64,000 nucleotides of DNA, taken from an uncultured Bacteroidales bacterium. Lineage in GTDB: Bacteria; Bacteroidota; Bacteroidia; Bacteroidales; Paludibacteraceae. Under the pieces are notes generated by a model that was not told the origin of the DNA, searched no databases, and saw only the letters and a program-made list of their open reading frames with translations. Numbering within the stretch: the stretch's first letter is position 1; every line of letters begins with the position of its first letter. The DNA is taken from contig CAMOGT010000003.1 in NCBI GenBank assembly GCA_946614295.1, positions 31,950 to 95,949 on the forward strand, written 5' to 3'. Made by a program: the position numbers and the translations under genes. Below, piece by piece: positions 55,783-63,842 of this stretch.

Positions 55783-55827
55783 TTTGAATTGTGAATTGTG
55801 AATTGTGAATTATTTTTTGTAATTTTG
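55783..55827 (+). promoter_or_regulatory. tsaD promoter fused to an AATTGTG array
   Basis: TAATTTTG (55820-55827) preceded by AATTATTTTTTGTA and three AATTGTG units; one TTG starts at 55796, 24 nt from the box. Same arrangement as korA. Confidence 0.7.
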
Positions 55828-55844
55828 CAGCTGATTTGAATAAA

Positions 55845-56918
55845 ATGAACGTTATTTTAGCTATAGAGTCGAGCTGCGACGATACTTCGTCGGCAGTCAT
55901 CGTAGATGGTATTCTGCGCAGCAATGTGATTGCGAGCCAGAAGGTGCATGAGGAGTACGGAGGCGTGGTGCCGGAGTTGGCGAGCCGTGCGCACCAGCAG
56001 AATATTCTGCCGGTGGTGGATACTGCGCTCAAACGCGCCGGAGTAACCAAGGAGCAGATATCTGCGATTGCTTTTACCCGCGGTCCGGGATTATTGGGAT
56101 CCCTGCTGGTCGGTACTTCGTTTGCCAAAGGTCTTGCGCTCGCGCTCGGTGTGCCGCTCATTGACGTGAACCACCTCCAGGGACACGTGCTGGCGCATTT
56201 CGTGGAACCGTCGGCGGAGCTGATTGCTCAGACGCCGAGTCTGCAAGGGGCGGAGATCAAACACCCCTCTTTCCCCTTCCTTTGTCTGCTCGTCTCGGGT
56301 GGTAACAGCCAGATTGTGCTCGTCAAGGCGTACAATAACATGGAGATCATCGGTCAGACCATTGATGACGCCGCCGGAGAGGCGTTCGACAAGTGCGCCA
56401 AGGTGCTCGGACTGCCGTACCCAGGCGGACCCTGGATAGACAAACTGGCCAAACTCGGCGATCCCGCCAAATACCCGTTCGCTAAACCCAATATATCGGG
56501 TTATGACTACTCGTTTTCGGGGCTCAAGACTTCGTTCCTTTATACCCTTCGCGACCTGCTGAAGGAGTACGGAGTGGAGACGATTGACGAACTGGCAGAG
56601 AAGATCCCGAACCTGCGCGAAGACATGTGCGCCTCGCTACAGGCTACGGTTGTGGACATCCTCATGCGCAAACTCAAGAAAGCGGCTTCCGACCTCAAGA
56701 TCAACCAAGTGGCGGTAGCCGGCGGTGTGTCGGCGAACAGCGCCCTTAGGCAGGCTTTTGTTGATTACGGCAAGAAGTACCGCTGGTCGGTTTTCATTCC
56801 GCCTTTCTCTTTCACGACGGACAATGCCGCTATGGTCTGCCAGGCGGGCTATTTCAAGTACCTCGACCGCGATTTCTGTGCCATCGACGAGGTGCCTTTC
56901 GCTAAGACGCAAATATAA
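55845..56918 (+). CDS. tsaD: tRNA N6-adenosine threonylcarbamoyltransferase
   Basis: 357 residues from MNVILAIESSCDDTSSAV (ATG 55845; a TTG at 55836 adds three residues). ASKHA fold: the metal ligands in VNHLQGHVLAHF, LVSGGNSQIVLV, DDAAGEAFDKCAKVLGLPYPGG and AVAGGVSANSALR. It transfers threonylcarbamoyl to A37 of ANN-reading tRNAs with TsaB, TsaC and TsaE. The stop overlaps the exosortase start (TAATG). Confidence 0.98.
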   Translation: MNVILAIESSCDDTSSAVIVDGILRSNVIASQKVHEEYGGVVPELASRAHQQNILPVVDTALKRAGVTKEQISAIAFTRGPGLLGSLLVGTSFAKGLALALGVPLIDVNHLQGHVLAHFVEPSAELIAQTPSLQGAEIKHPSFPFLCLLVSGGNSQIVLVKAYNNMEIIGQTIDDAAGEAFDKCAKVLGLPYPGGPWIDKLAKLGDPAKYPFAKPNISGYDYSFSGLKTSFLYTLRDLLKEYGVETIDELAEKIPNLREDMCASLQATVVDILMRKLKKAASDLKINQVAVAGGVSANSALRQAFVDYGKKYRWSVFIPPFSFTTDNAAMVCQAGYFKYLDRDFCAIDEVPFAKTQI

Positions 56919-57520
56919 TGGATCGTCAAATCTCAAATATCAAACCCTACAGGGACGTCATCATCTTCGTCATCACTCTCTTTGCAGCGAATTTCTTCTG
57001 GAAATGGACCATGAACGGAGATGAGGACGGAGAGGTCGTTACGTGGTTCGGGTTGGACGTCACGGTGCCCTTTGAGTTCATGTCCGCCCACATAGCGCGG
57101 GTGGTGTACGAACTGGTGTCGCTCTTCCGCGACACCGTATATATGTACGGGGAACATGTGATTCGTTTCGAGTCCGGTTCGGGCTCTTCCATTATCTGGG
57201 GCTGCACGGGGCTCAAGCAGGCGTTTATATGGTTCTGGCTCATCGCTACCGTCCGTCCGTGGATAGTTCGCTTTTCACCTTTCACCTTTCACCTTTCACC
57301 TTTCACCTTAGCGAAGCTCTGGTACATCCCTTTGGGATGGATATGCTGCTACGCCTTTAATATCCTGCGTATTTTCATCATTACGCTATGCGTCGAGCAC
57401 CACCCTGACTGGTTCCCGATCCTGCATGATTACATCTTCAAATACCTGTTCTACGGAATGATGTTCGGCTTATGGGTCATCTTTGTTGAAAAGATAAGAT
57501 CCTCTGTTTCAGCCGACTGA
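56918..57520 (+). CDS. Exosortase/archaeosortase family membrane protein
   Basis: 200 residues, five or six membrane helices. It has the three invariant catalytic features of the family: Cys96 in IWGCTGLKQ, Arg151 in AFNILRIFIIT and His170 in LHDYIFKYLFYGMMF. Exosortases cut C-terminal sorting tails such as PEP-CTERM and pass the protein on to an anchor. No PEP-CTERM tail was seen in this window. A TTTCACC array (57271-57309) is in frame and encodes FSPFTFHLSPFT in the loop after Cys96, lengthening a cytoplasmic or periplasmic loop. Its start overlaps tsaD; its end overlaps the convergent antiporter gene by 44 bp. Confidence 0.85.
   Translation: MDRQISNIKPYRDVIIFVITLFAANFFWKWTMNGDEDGEVVTWFGLDVTVPFEFMSAHIARVVYELVSLFRDTVYMYGEHVIRFESGSGSSIIWGCTGLKQAFIWFWLIATVRPWIVRFSPFTFHLSPFTLAKLWYIPLGWICCYAFNILRIFIITLCVEHHPDWFPILHDYIFKYLFYGMMFGLWVIFVEKIRSSVSAD
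57271..57309 (+). repeat. In-frame TTTCACC repeat in the exosortase gene
   Basis: Five TTTCACC units, translated as FSPFTFHLSPFTL. Confidence 0.9.
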
Positions 57521-59321
57521 CGATTTTCCACGTCTTGCTTGCCTGCGGTGTGTCGCCGGAGAGAATGTCCGGCGTGTCTGCACCTGTCTCCTGCTCGGGG
57601 TAAACGACCATGTAGCTGTGGTCTGCAAAGAACTTGCCTAACATCTCCGGCACCTGCTCGAACAGCGGGTTGTAGGAGGGGGTGGAGGGGCGTGCGTTGA
57701 TGAAGACAATCAGGTCGTCCGGTCCCATCTGTTTGGCTACCATCAGCGAGTCCTCCCAGTCCTCCATCTCCCGGTAGGATGCCCGCAGGTACTTGCCCTT
57801 GCGGCGGCAGAAAGCCTGCAGCACGCGTTGCGTGTCCTCGTTGGTGAAGAACACCACCTTGGCGCCGATCTGGCTGCTCAACCGGCGGATCAGACCGAAG
57901 CACGTGATAAAATCGTGCTCTTTCTCCGCGTAGCGCGGCACGGCTACCAGGAGCCTGGAGATGGTATTGATCGGTTGCACGGGGTGGTAGATGATAGACG
58001 CGCGGCGCTGTTTGTTGATCAGTTGGGTTGCCTCGCTCCAATCCTCCTCGCTCGCGAACTCCGTCTCATGCAGTTCCGCCAACTCGCTCAGTTCCTTCAA
58101 CTCGAAATGCCGGTTCTCGCCTACGGTTATCAGCTGCCAGCTGTTGTCCGTTTTCTCCGCCTCCGGCCGCGCCTCTTCCCGGAGCGCCAACTGCTTGGCG
58201 GCGTACTCGGTCATGAACGAAGCCGTCGTACACAGCACCAGGATCATCACCACCGCGGCGTTGAGGATTTCCGCATCGAAGATACCTGTCTCATAACCGA
58301 TCGTCACGATGGCTAACGTACCGGCGGCGGTGGCGTGCGTCAGACCGAACATCAACTGCCGCTCCACGCCCTGTAACCCGAAACTCCGTTGCGCCAGCCA
58401 CGCCGCACACCATTTGCCGGCTAACTTCGTACCGATCATCGTGACCGCGACAATAACCGTTGCCCAGCCTGCCCACAGCAGCGATACGTCAATCATCATT
58501 CCCACGCCGATCAGGAACAGCGGCACGAAGATCGTGTTTCCTACGAAATTGATCCGTCCCATGACGGGGCTCCGGTTCGGTACCAACTTGTTGAGCGCCA
58601 CGCCGCACATGAACGCACCCAAGATCCCTTCCAACCCTGCCCAGTCGGCTAACAGCGCAGACAGAACCATCATCGTCATTACGACCAGAAAACCGCTCGT
58701 CGGGTCGGTGCGGCGCTTGAAGAAACGTTTGGCGATCCACGGGAACGCAAACAGAACAACCCCGAATGTCAGCACAATCCGTCCGATCAGTCCCCATGCA
58801 CTCAGTTGGTCCGTATAGACATGATTGCTGCGTAGAAAAGCCAGTACTAACAGCGAGAGCGTGATCGTCAGCATGGTCCCGCCGATGGCGATGTTCGCCG
58901 CCGCATTCTTCTGCACGCCGTAACGGCTCACAATAGGGTAGGTCATCAGCGTGTGGCTGCCGTACATGGCGCCGAGCAGCGCACTCGTCACCCATCCGTA
59001 ACCCAACAACCGGCTCGTCGCCAGACCTAACAGGAATGGCAGCAGAAAAGAGTATATACCGAAAATGACTGCGTGCGTGCGTTGCTGCCTGAAATCATTA
59101 ACGTCCACCTCGATACCCGCCTGCAGCATGATATAGAGCATTCCGATCTTACCCAGACTCTGAATAGTACTGCCGCTGCTGATGATGTCCAGCCCGTAAG
59201 GACCGACCAGCACACCCACCAAGATGAACCCGACGATACTCGGTATCCGTATCTTGCGGCACACCATCGGCACTACCAGTATGGCACCCGACACCAATGC
59301 TATGATTCCTAAACTATTCAT
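57477..59321 (-). CDS. Cation/proton antiporter (CPA2 type) with C-terminal regulatory domain
   Basis: 614 residues from MNSLGIIALVSGAILVVP. Twelve or so helices (1-400) with the CPA2 features IPSIVGFILVGVLVGPYGL, MLYIMLQAGIEVDVNDF and LTHATAAGTLAIVTIGYE. A soluble C-terminal part (about 420-614) looks like a universal-stress-protein-type domain (SRLLVAVPRYAEKEHDFI, GPDDLIVFINARPS). It exchanges Na+ or K+ for protons. The 3' end overlaps the exosortase gene. Confidence 0.9.
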   Translation of the reverse strand: MNSLGIIALVSGAILVVPMVCRKIRIPSIVGFILVGVLVGPYGLDIISSGSTIQSLGKIGMLYIMLQAGIEVDVNDFRQQRTHAVIFGIYSFLLPFLLGLATSRLLGYGWVTSALLGAMYGSHTLMTYPIVSRYGVQKNAAANIAIGGTMLTITLSLLVLAFLRSNHVYTDQLSAWGLIGRIVLTFGVVLFAFPWIAKRFFKRRTDPTSGFLVVMTMMVLSALLADWAGLEGILGAFMCGVALNKLVPNRSPVMGRINFVGNTIFVPLFLIGVGMMIDVSLLWAGWATVIVAVTMIGTKLAGKWCAAWLAQRSFGLQGVERQLMFGLTHATAAGTLAIVTIGYETGIFDAEILNAAVVMILVLCTTASFMTEYAAKQLALREEARPEAEKTDNSWQLITVGENRHFELKELSELAELHETEFASEEDWSEATQLINKQRRASIIYHPVQPINTISRLLVAVPRYAEKEHDFITCFGLIRRLSSQIGAKVVFFTNEDTQRVLQAFCRRKGKYLRASYREMEDWEDSLMVAKQMGPDDLIVFINARPSTPSYNPLFEQVPEMLGKFFADHSYMVVYPEQETGADTPDILSGDTPQASKTWKIVSRLKQRILSFQQR

Positions 59322-59374
59322 CACCTTTCGCCTTTCACCTTTCACCTTTCACCTTTCACCTTTCACCTTTCGCC
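59322..59374. repeat. TTTCACC repeat array between queH and the antiporter
   Basis: Seven TTTC(A/G)CC units fill the gap and run over the queH stop codon, so the last residues of QueH are repeat-encoded. Confidence 0.9.
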
Positions 59375-60184
59375 TCGCGAGTACTCGCATCCGCAGTAAG
59401 TCTGGTTATAGAACCCGTATTCTTTGAGCAGCTCGTTCCTCCGTTCCTGCAGCCCGTCTTTCCGCCAGTTCTGCGCCCAGAACCGGGTTTCCGTCATTCG
59501 TAATTCGTAATTCGTCATTCGTAATTCGTCATTCGTAATTCGTAATTCGTCATTCGTAATTCGTAATTCGTAATTCGTAATTCGTAATTCGTCATTCGTA
59601 ATTCGTAATTTCTCCTCCGCCTCTCGCCCGGCGGCATTGATCTGCTCCAGGTTCTTCCACCGCGACGAAGCCAAGGTCGTTGCGAAGAACGGTATCCCCA
59701 ACTCCTCTGCCTTTCGTGCCGTCGCCTGCAGCCGGTGGCGGAAACATGCCGCGCAGCGTTTGCCTCGTTCCGGCTCGTTCTCCAATCCCTTCACCGCCTC
59801 CAGCCATTTACCATGCGCCAATTCGTAATTCGTCATTCGTAATTCGTCATTCGTCATTCGTAATTCGTAATTCGTCATTCGTAATTCGTCATTCGTCATT
59901 CGTAATTCGTCATTCGTAATTCGTAATTCGTCATTCGTCATTCGTAATTCGTCATTCCCCTCAATCCATCGGATCCCTAGGCTCTCCGCATGCCGTTTGC
60001 TCTCATTCTTGCGTTTCTCGTATTCCTCGAAGGGGTAGATATTGGGGTTGTAGTAGTAGATCACCGGCTCCACGCCGTGCGCCAACAACCACTCGACGAT
60101 CGCACTCGAGCACGGCGCACAGCACGCATGCAGCAGCACGCGCTCACATCCCTCGGGTATCACTATCGCCGGTTGTTTGGACAT
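59363..60184 (-). CDS. queH: Epoxyqueuosine reductase QueH with two repeat expansions
   Basis: 273 residues against about 190-200 for the family. Conserved motifs: LLHACCAPCSSAIVEWL (Cys21, 22, 25), YYYNPNIYPFEEYEKRK, GKRCAACFRHRL (Cys144, 147), TTLASSRWKNLEQINAAG and YGFYNQTYCGCEYS. These bind the [4Fe-4S] cluster and substrate for the last step of queuosine synthesis. Residues about 77-122 (NDELRMT/NYELRMT repeats) and 193-231 (LRITNDE repeats) are encoded by ATTCGT(A/C) arrays. Removing both gives a normal-length enzyme. Both inserts fall between conserved blocks. Confidence 0.95.
   Translation of the reverse strand: MSKQPAIVIPEGCERVLLHACCAPCSSAIVEWLLAHGVEPVIYYYNPNIYPFEEYEKRKNESKRHAESLGIRWIEGNDELRMTNDELRITNDELRMTNDELRMTNYELRMTNDELRMTNYELAHGKWLEAVKGLENEPERGKRCAACFRHRLQATARKAEELGIPFFATTLASSRWKNLEQINAAGREAEEKLRITNDELRITNYELRITNDELRITNDELRMTNYELRMTETRFWAQNWRKDGLQERRNELLKEYGFYNQTYCGCEYSRGER
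59493..59609. repeat. In-frame ATTCGT(A/C) array in queH, copy 1
   Basis: About sixteen 7-bp units, ATTCGTA or ATTCGTC, translated as LRITNDELRITNYE and so on. Confidence 0.95.
59819..59955. repeat. In-frame ATTCGT(A/C) array in queH, copy 2
   Basis: About nineteen 7-bp units of the same repeat, translated as NDELRMT and NYELRMT. Together with copy 1 it brackets 209 bp of normal coding sequence. Confidence 0.95.
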
Positions 60185-60240
60185 AACAGCTTAACAATTT
60201 AACGGTTTAACAGCTTAACGCTTTAACGCTTTAACGGTTT
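60185..60240. repeat. TTTAACG-type repeat array upstream of queH
   Basis: About eight units, CTTTAACG, GTTTAACA and similar, between queH and its promoter; it would be the 5' leader. Confidence 0.85.
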
Positions 60241-60247
60241 TGCGCTG

Positions 60248-60290
60248 CAAAATTACTGCTTTTTTCCGACATACGCAAGCGCGCACGCAT
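60248..60290 (-). promoter_or_regulatory. queH promoter
   Basis: Minus-strand TAATTTTG (60248-60255), 23 nt after the TTG (60278) of GTGCGCGCTTGCGTATGTC. Confidence 0.8.
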
Positions 60291-60303
60291 TTTTCCTTAT
60301 TTT

Positions 60304-61212
60304 TTATCCTTTGGGGCTCTTGCGGAAATCCTTCGGTGAGAAGCCGGTTTGGCGTTTGAAGAACGTGCCGAAATGGCTCTGGTTACGGAACCCCAGTTGG
60401 TCGGCAATCTCCTGAACAGAGAGGGTAGTGGTGTAGAGCAGTGTCTGCGCCCGTTGGGTGATGGCACGCTCGATACAGGAGCTGGCGGTCATACCGATGG
60501 TCTCTTTGACGGTATTGGCAACATAACGCGTAGTGAGACATAGCTGATCGGCGTACCAGTCGAGGTTGTGGTGTTGCTCGCAATGTTCGTCCACCAGTTG
60601 CATAAAATGGCCTGTGAGTTCTTCATTGCGGGACATGGTAGAGAGGTTCTGTTGCGGGAAATGGTTCAGTTCGGGTTCCGCCAGATAATAGAAGAACGAA
60701 CGCACCAAGTGAATAGCCGCTTTGCGGTCTTTGTCGTTGAGCACTTCGCGCATCAGATGGAAATACTGCTCCAAGCGTTCCATCCTTTTCGGGCTGATAT
60801 TCCACACCGGATGGACGTAGATAAACGCGGTCGCAGCAAGCGGGAACTCCAGATTCAGCTCTTGTATGAACTCACGCGAAGCAGACAAAACCAACATGTC
60901 CACATAGTTATCCAAACTCTGCGGTTTCTCGATCAGCAGTTCCGGCGTAACCAGGCAGCCTTGGCTTGTGGTCAGTTCATAGCCCGTGTTGTTGATGTTT
61001 ATCTTGAGACAGCCGCCTTTGACGATTTGGATACAATAGGTGGGTGTGAAGTATTGGTCAGGGAGAATAAACCGGCTGAAGCGCTCTTGCGTGGTAGCGA
61101 TTTCCATGACCGCTATATCGTCCAGAGAGTGCTTCCCCGGAATAAAACTCATCCACTTGAAACCCGAGTAATCGGTCATTATTTCGTTCTGGTCAAAGGT
61201 TGTTTTTGCCAT
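60304..61212 (-). CDS. AraC-family transcriptional regulator
   Basis: 302 residues from MAKTTFDQNEIM. An N-terminal cupin-like sensor region (about 1-170) and a C-terminal AraC helix-turn-helix pair: NLDWYADQLCLTTRYVANTVKETIG and LSVQEIADQLGFRNQSHFGTFFKRQTGFSPKDFRK. The ligand is unknown. It is divergent from the glycosyltransferase gene at 61401, a possible target. Confidence 0.93.
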   Translation of the reverse strand: MAKTTFDQNEIMTDYSGFKWMSFIPGKHSLDDIAVMEIATTQERFSRFILPDQYFTPTYCIQIVKGGCLKININNTGYELTTSQGCLVTPELLIEKPQSLDNYVDMLVLSASREFIQELNLEFPLAATAFIYVHPVWNISPKRMERLEQYFHLMREVLNDKDRKAAIHLVRSFFYYLAEPELNHFPQQNLSTMSRNEELTGHFMQLVDEHCEQHHNLDWYADQLCLTTRYVANTVKETIGMTASSCIERAITQRAQTLLYTTTLSVQEIADQLGFRNQSHFGTFFKRQTGFSPKDFRKSPKG

Positions 61213-61254
61213 GATTGTACGGATTTGAATATACGAATTAAAACAATTTGGGTG

Positions 61255-61289
61255 CAAAGGTACAACAATTTTTTGATATATGCAAGTAT
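61255..61289 (-). promoter_or_regulatory. Promoter of the AraC-type gene
   Basis: Minus-strand TACCTTTG (61255-61262), 23 nt after the TTG (61285) of ATACTTGCATATATC. Confidence 0.8.
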
Positions 61290-61350
61290 TTTCATAGAAT
61301 TAGAACAATTTTTGCACGGATTAGAAGAACGGTAATTGCTTAAAAAGCAG

Positions 61351-61358
61351 TACTTTTG
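61351..61358 (+). promoter_or_regulatory. Promoter of the glycosyltransferase gene
   Basis: TACTTTTG in AAGCAGTACTTTTGCACCC. No TTG at the usual 23-nt distance, so it may need an activator such as the neighbouring AraC-type protein. Confidence 0.55.
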
Positions 61359-61400
61359 CACCCGCTTTTGAAAAATTAACTCACACAAACGAGAACATTT

Positions 61401-62630
61401 ATGAAAATCTTATTTGTAATTGACAGTTTTTATACCACCAATAACGGTACCTCTATCTCCGCGCAGCGGTTTGCCGGAGAATTGCGCAAGAGAGGACACA
61501 AAGTGCGCGTGCTTTGTTGGGACACTCCGACGGACAAAGAGAATAATCTGACGGACGGGGATTTCACCACTTCCAAATTCCACTTGCCGATCTTCCAACC
61601 CCTCTGCGACAAGCACGATTTCAGCTTCGCATATACGGATAAGAACATTATTCACGCCGCTTGCGACTGGGCGGATATAGTACATGTTTTTGTGCCGTTT
61701 GGTATCTCCATGGAGGCAATCAATTATTGTCACTCCATCGGCAAACCGGTTACGGCAGCGTTCCATATCCAACCGGAGAACATGACTTCCTCTGTCAGCA
61801 TGGGAAAAGTCAAATGGTTCAACGAACTCTTCTACCGCTCGTTCCGTTGGGGTATTTACAATCGCGTGCGTCACGTGCACGTACCTTCTGTTTTTATGGG
61901 GAACATGATTGTAGCCCGTGGCTATACCGCCAAGATTCATCCCATCTCCAACGGCATTCAGGACGCATTCATGGAGGCAGGGGAGAGAAAGTCTTACAGT
62001 CCGCAGGACGGTCTGTTCAAAATTATGATGATCGGGCGGTTGAGTCAGGAGAAGCGGCAAGACGTCATCATCAACGCCGTGCAGTACAGCAAGTACGCCG
62101 ACCGTATTCAGTTGGTTTTCGCCGGACGCGGACCCGAGTACGACAAATATGTGGAACTCGGCAAGAACCTGAAGCACTGGCCGCAGTTTGTCTATGTCAA
62201 CCGCGATGAACTGATAGAACACCTCTTGACCACCGATCTGTACGTGCATGCCTCGGACATGGAGAGCGAAGCAATCTCCTGCATCGAGGCGTTCGCCACA
62301 GGCTTGGTGCCGGTCATTGCCAACAGCCCTGTTTCCGCCACGCCGCAGTTTGCCTTGGACGGCAGAAGTCTCTTCACCCCCGGTGACCCGAAAGACTTGG
62401 CGCGCGCCATCGACTATTGGTTGGATTATCCCGAGGAGCGCCATGAGATGGAGGAGCGCTATCGCCTCGCCGGACGTAAATACAGCCTTGCCGCTTCCGT
62501 CACGCAGTTTGAACAGATGTTAAACGAAGAAATACAAGATAATAATGAAGCACTTGCTCACGCTGCTGTTCATCGCCTTGAGCCTAAACGCCTTGGCCGC
62601 AGAATGCGTCGCGTCGCCGCACTTTGGTAA
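61401..62630 (+). CDS. Family 4 glycosyltransferase
   Basis: 409 residues, GT-B fold. N-terminal ILFVIDSFYTTNNGTSISAQRFAGEL, and the donor-binding half with IMMIGRLSQEKRQDVIINAVQ, FAGRGPEYDKYVELG and the E-x7-E motif in MESEAISCIEAFATGLVPVI. It resembles diacylglycerol or phosphatidylinositol glycosyltransferases; acceptor unknown. The last 29 residues (after DNNEA) overlap the next gene in another frame and are basic, unlike usual ends of this family, so a natural stop may have been lost. Confidence 0.9.
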   Translation: MKILFVIDSFYTTNNGTSISAQRFAGELRKRGHKVRVLCWDTPTDKENNLTDGDFTTSKFHLPIFQPLCDKHDFSFAYTDKNIIHAACDWADIVHVFVPFGISMEAINYCHSIGKPVTAAFHIQPENMTSSVSMGKVKWFNELFYRSFRWGIYNRVRHVHVPSVFMGNMIVARGYTAKIHPISNGIQDAFMEAGERKSYSPQDGLFKIMMIGRLSQEKRQDVIINAVQYSKYADRIQLVFAGRGPEYDKYVELGKNLKHWPQFVYVNRDELIEHLLTTDLYVHASDMESEAISCIEAFATGLVPVIANSPVSATPQFALDGRSLFTPGDPKDLARAIDYWLDYPEERHEMEERYRLAGRKYSLAASVTQFEQMLNEEIQDNNEALAHAAVHRLEPKRLGRRMRRVAALW

Positions 62631-62877
62631 AACGGACAAAGGGCTGTTCGGTGGACCTGTAGGCAGAGGACGGATGTATTTCGACATAGCGCTCCCTGCC
62701 ATGAGTCCCAACCTGATGATTGACGTGGGCATGATCATGTCGCGCATGCCGGGAGTGGTAGCCATGGCGCCTCGATGGTTTACCATGTTCAGCCCGACGG
62801 CGTGTCCGTCCGTGGAGTACCTCGCGGGTCCGAAGATTGACACAGCGGTGTGGATTACCTTTAGAACGTATTTTTAA
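62545..62877 (+). CDS. Small secreted protein
   Basis: 110 residues with a signal peptide (MKHLLTLLFIALSLNALA). The mature part has a Gly-rich GLFGGPVGRGRMYFD stretch, several Met and two Cys, and a terminal beta strand (VWITFRTYF). No family known to me. It overlaps the glycosyltransferase gene by 86 bp and precedes the PCMD gene by 8 bp. Confidence 0.6.
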   Translation: MKHLLTLLFIALSLNALAAECVASPHFGKTDKGLFGGPVGRGRMYFDIALPAMSPNLMIDVGMIMSRMPGVVAMAPRWFTMFSPTACPSVEYLAGPKIDTAVWITFRTYF

Positions 62878-62885
62878 AACAGATT

Positions 62886-63842
62886 ATGAAGAACGAAAAT
62901 AAATTTTTAATCGGCGTACTCATCGCCGGTATTATTTTTACGCTCCTGTTTGTGGCGCTTCGTGCCGATGCGCAGGAACGCGTCGAGTTGCTGCCTTTCG
63001 GGGATTTCGAGCATTGGACGGAGCAACAGATCAAAGAGTCAGCTCTCATCGGCGGGCAGACCAAAACGCTCTATCGGATTGGCGGTTCGTGGAGCTCCAG
63101 CAACGCTCATGCAAGAGCGTTTGGCGTGGACAAAGTGACGGTCAACGTGACGCCCGAGAAACGCGGTGACGGTACCTGCTGCCGCATGCAGAGTACATTG
63201 GAGGAAGTGTGCGCGGTAGGGATTGATTTCAAAGCCCTCGCTACCGGCTCTATCTATACCGGCAAACTGATGGAGGTCGTGGGTATCCAACAGAGTTCCG
63301 ACCCGAACTCCGCCATCGACATGGGAGTGCCTTTTACCGGTCGCCCGACCGCACTGCTCTTGGATTACAAGGCGGAGATACAGAACAAAACGGCGGTCTA
63401 TGCACCCGCCAAAACAAAAGTCCAAGAGGTTGCAGGACACGATGCCGGACAAATAATCCTCATCCTCCAACATCGGTGGGAGGAGAACGGACATGTCTAT
63501 GCCTACCGCGTGGGAACGGCGGTCAAACGCATTGACAGCACTACTGACTGGCAGAACGACTACCGTTTGCCGGTGATCTATGGCAAAGCCGGTGCAACGG
63601 AAAAAGAGCTCTCCGCCAACCGCCATAAGACCCATAACAGCAAAGGACAAATGGTGTACATCGAGGAGATTGGTTTTCGTGAGGATGTGGAACCCACCCA
63701 TATAATCGTTCAGGTCTCCGCCGGTTCCATGCCGCCTTTCACCGGCTGCCCCGGTAACACCGTCTGGTGCGACAATCTCCGCCTCGCATACCCTCAAGCC
63801 CCCCCCCTCTCCAACTTCGCCCAGGGCCTGAAGGGTAAATGA
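62886..63842 (+). CDS. PCMD domain protein, exported
   Basis: 318 residues. One N-terminal hydrophobic segment (LIGVLIAGIIFTLLFVAL), then the PCMD (putative carbohydrate metabolism) domain: VELLPFGDFEHWTEQQIKESALIGG, MGVPFTGRPTALLLDYKAEI and the final TVWCDNLRLAYP strand. Members are surface or periplasmic carbohydrate-binding-like proteins of Bacteroidota. With the small secreted gene it may form a surface pair. Confidence 0.85.
   Translation: MKNENKFLIGVLIAGIIFTLLFVALRADAQERVELLPFGDFEHWTEQQIKESALIGGQTKTLYRIGGSWSSSNAHARAFGVDKVTVNVTPEKRGDGTCCRMQSTLEEVCAVGIDFKALATGSIYTGKLMEVVGIQQSSDPNSAIDMGVPFTGRPTALLLDYKAEIQNKTAVYAPAKTKVQEVAGHDAGQIILILQHRWEENGHVYAYRVGTAVKRIDSTTDWQNDYRLPVIYGKAGATEKELSANRHKTHNSKGQMVYIEEIGFREDVEPTHIIVQVSAGSMPPFTGCPGNTVWCDNLRLAYPQAPPLSNFAQGLKGK

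Noticed and set aside
59493..59955. Possible CRISPR array
   Set aside because: The units are 7 bp, contiguous and without spacers; the stretch is in frame in queH. No cas genes are seen.
59493..59955. Diversity-generating retroelement target
   Set aside because: The variation is at one wobble position of a 7-mer, not adenine-directed over a template; no reverse transcriptase is in the window.
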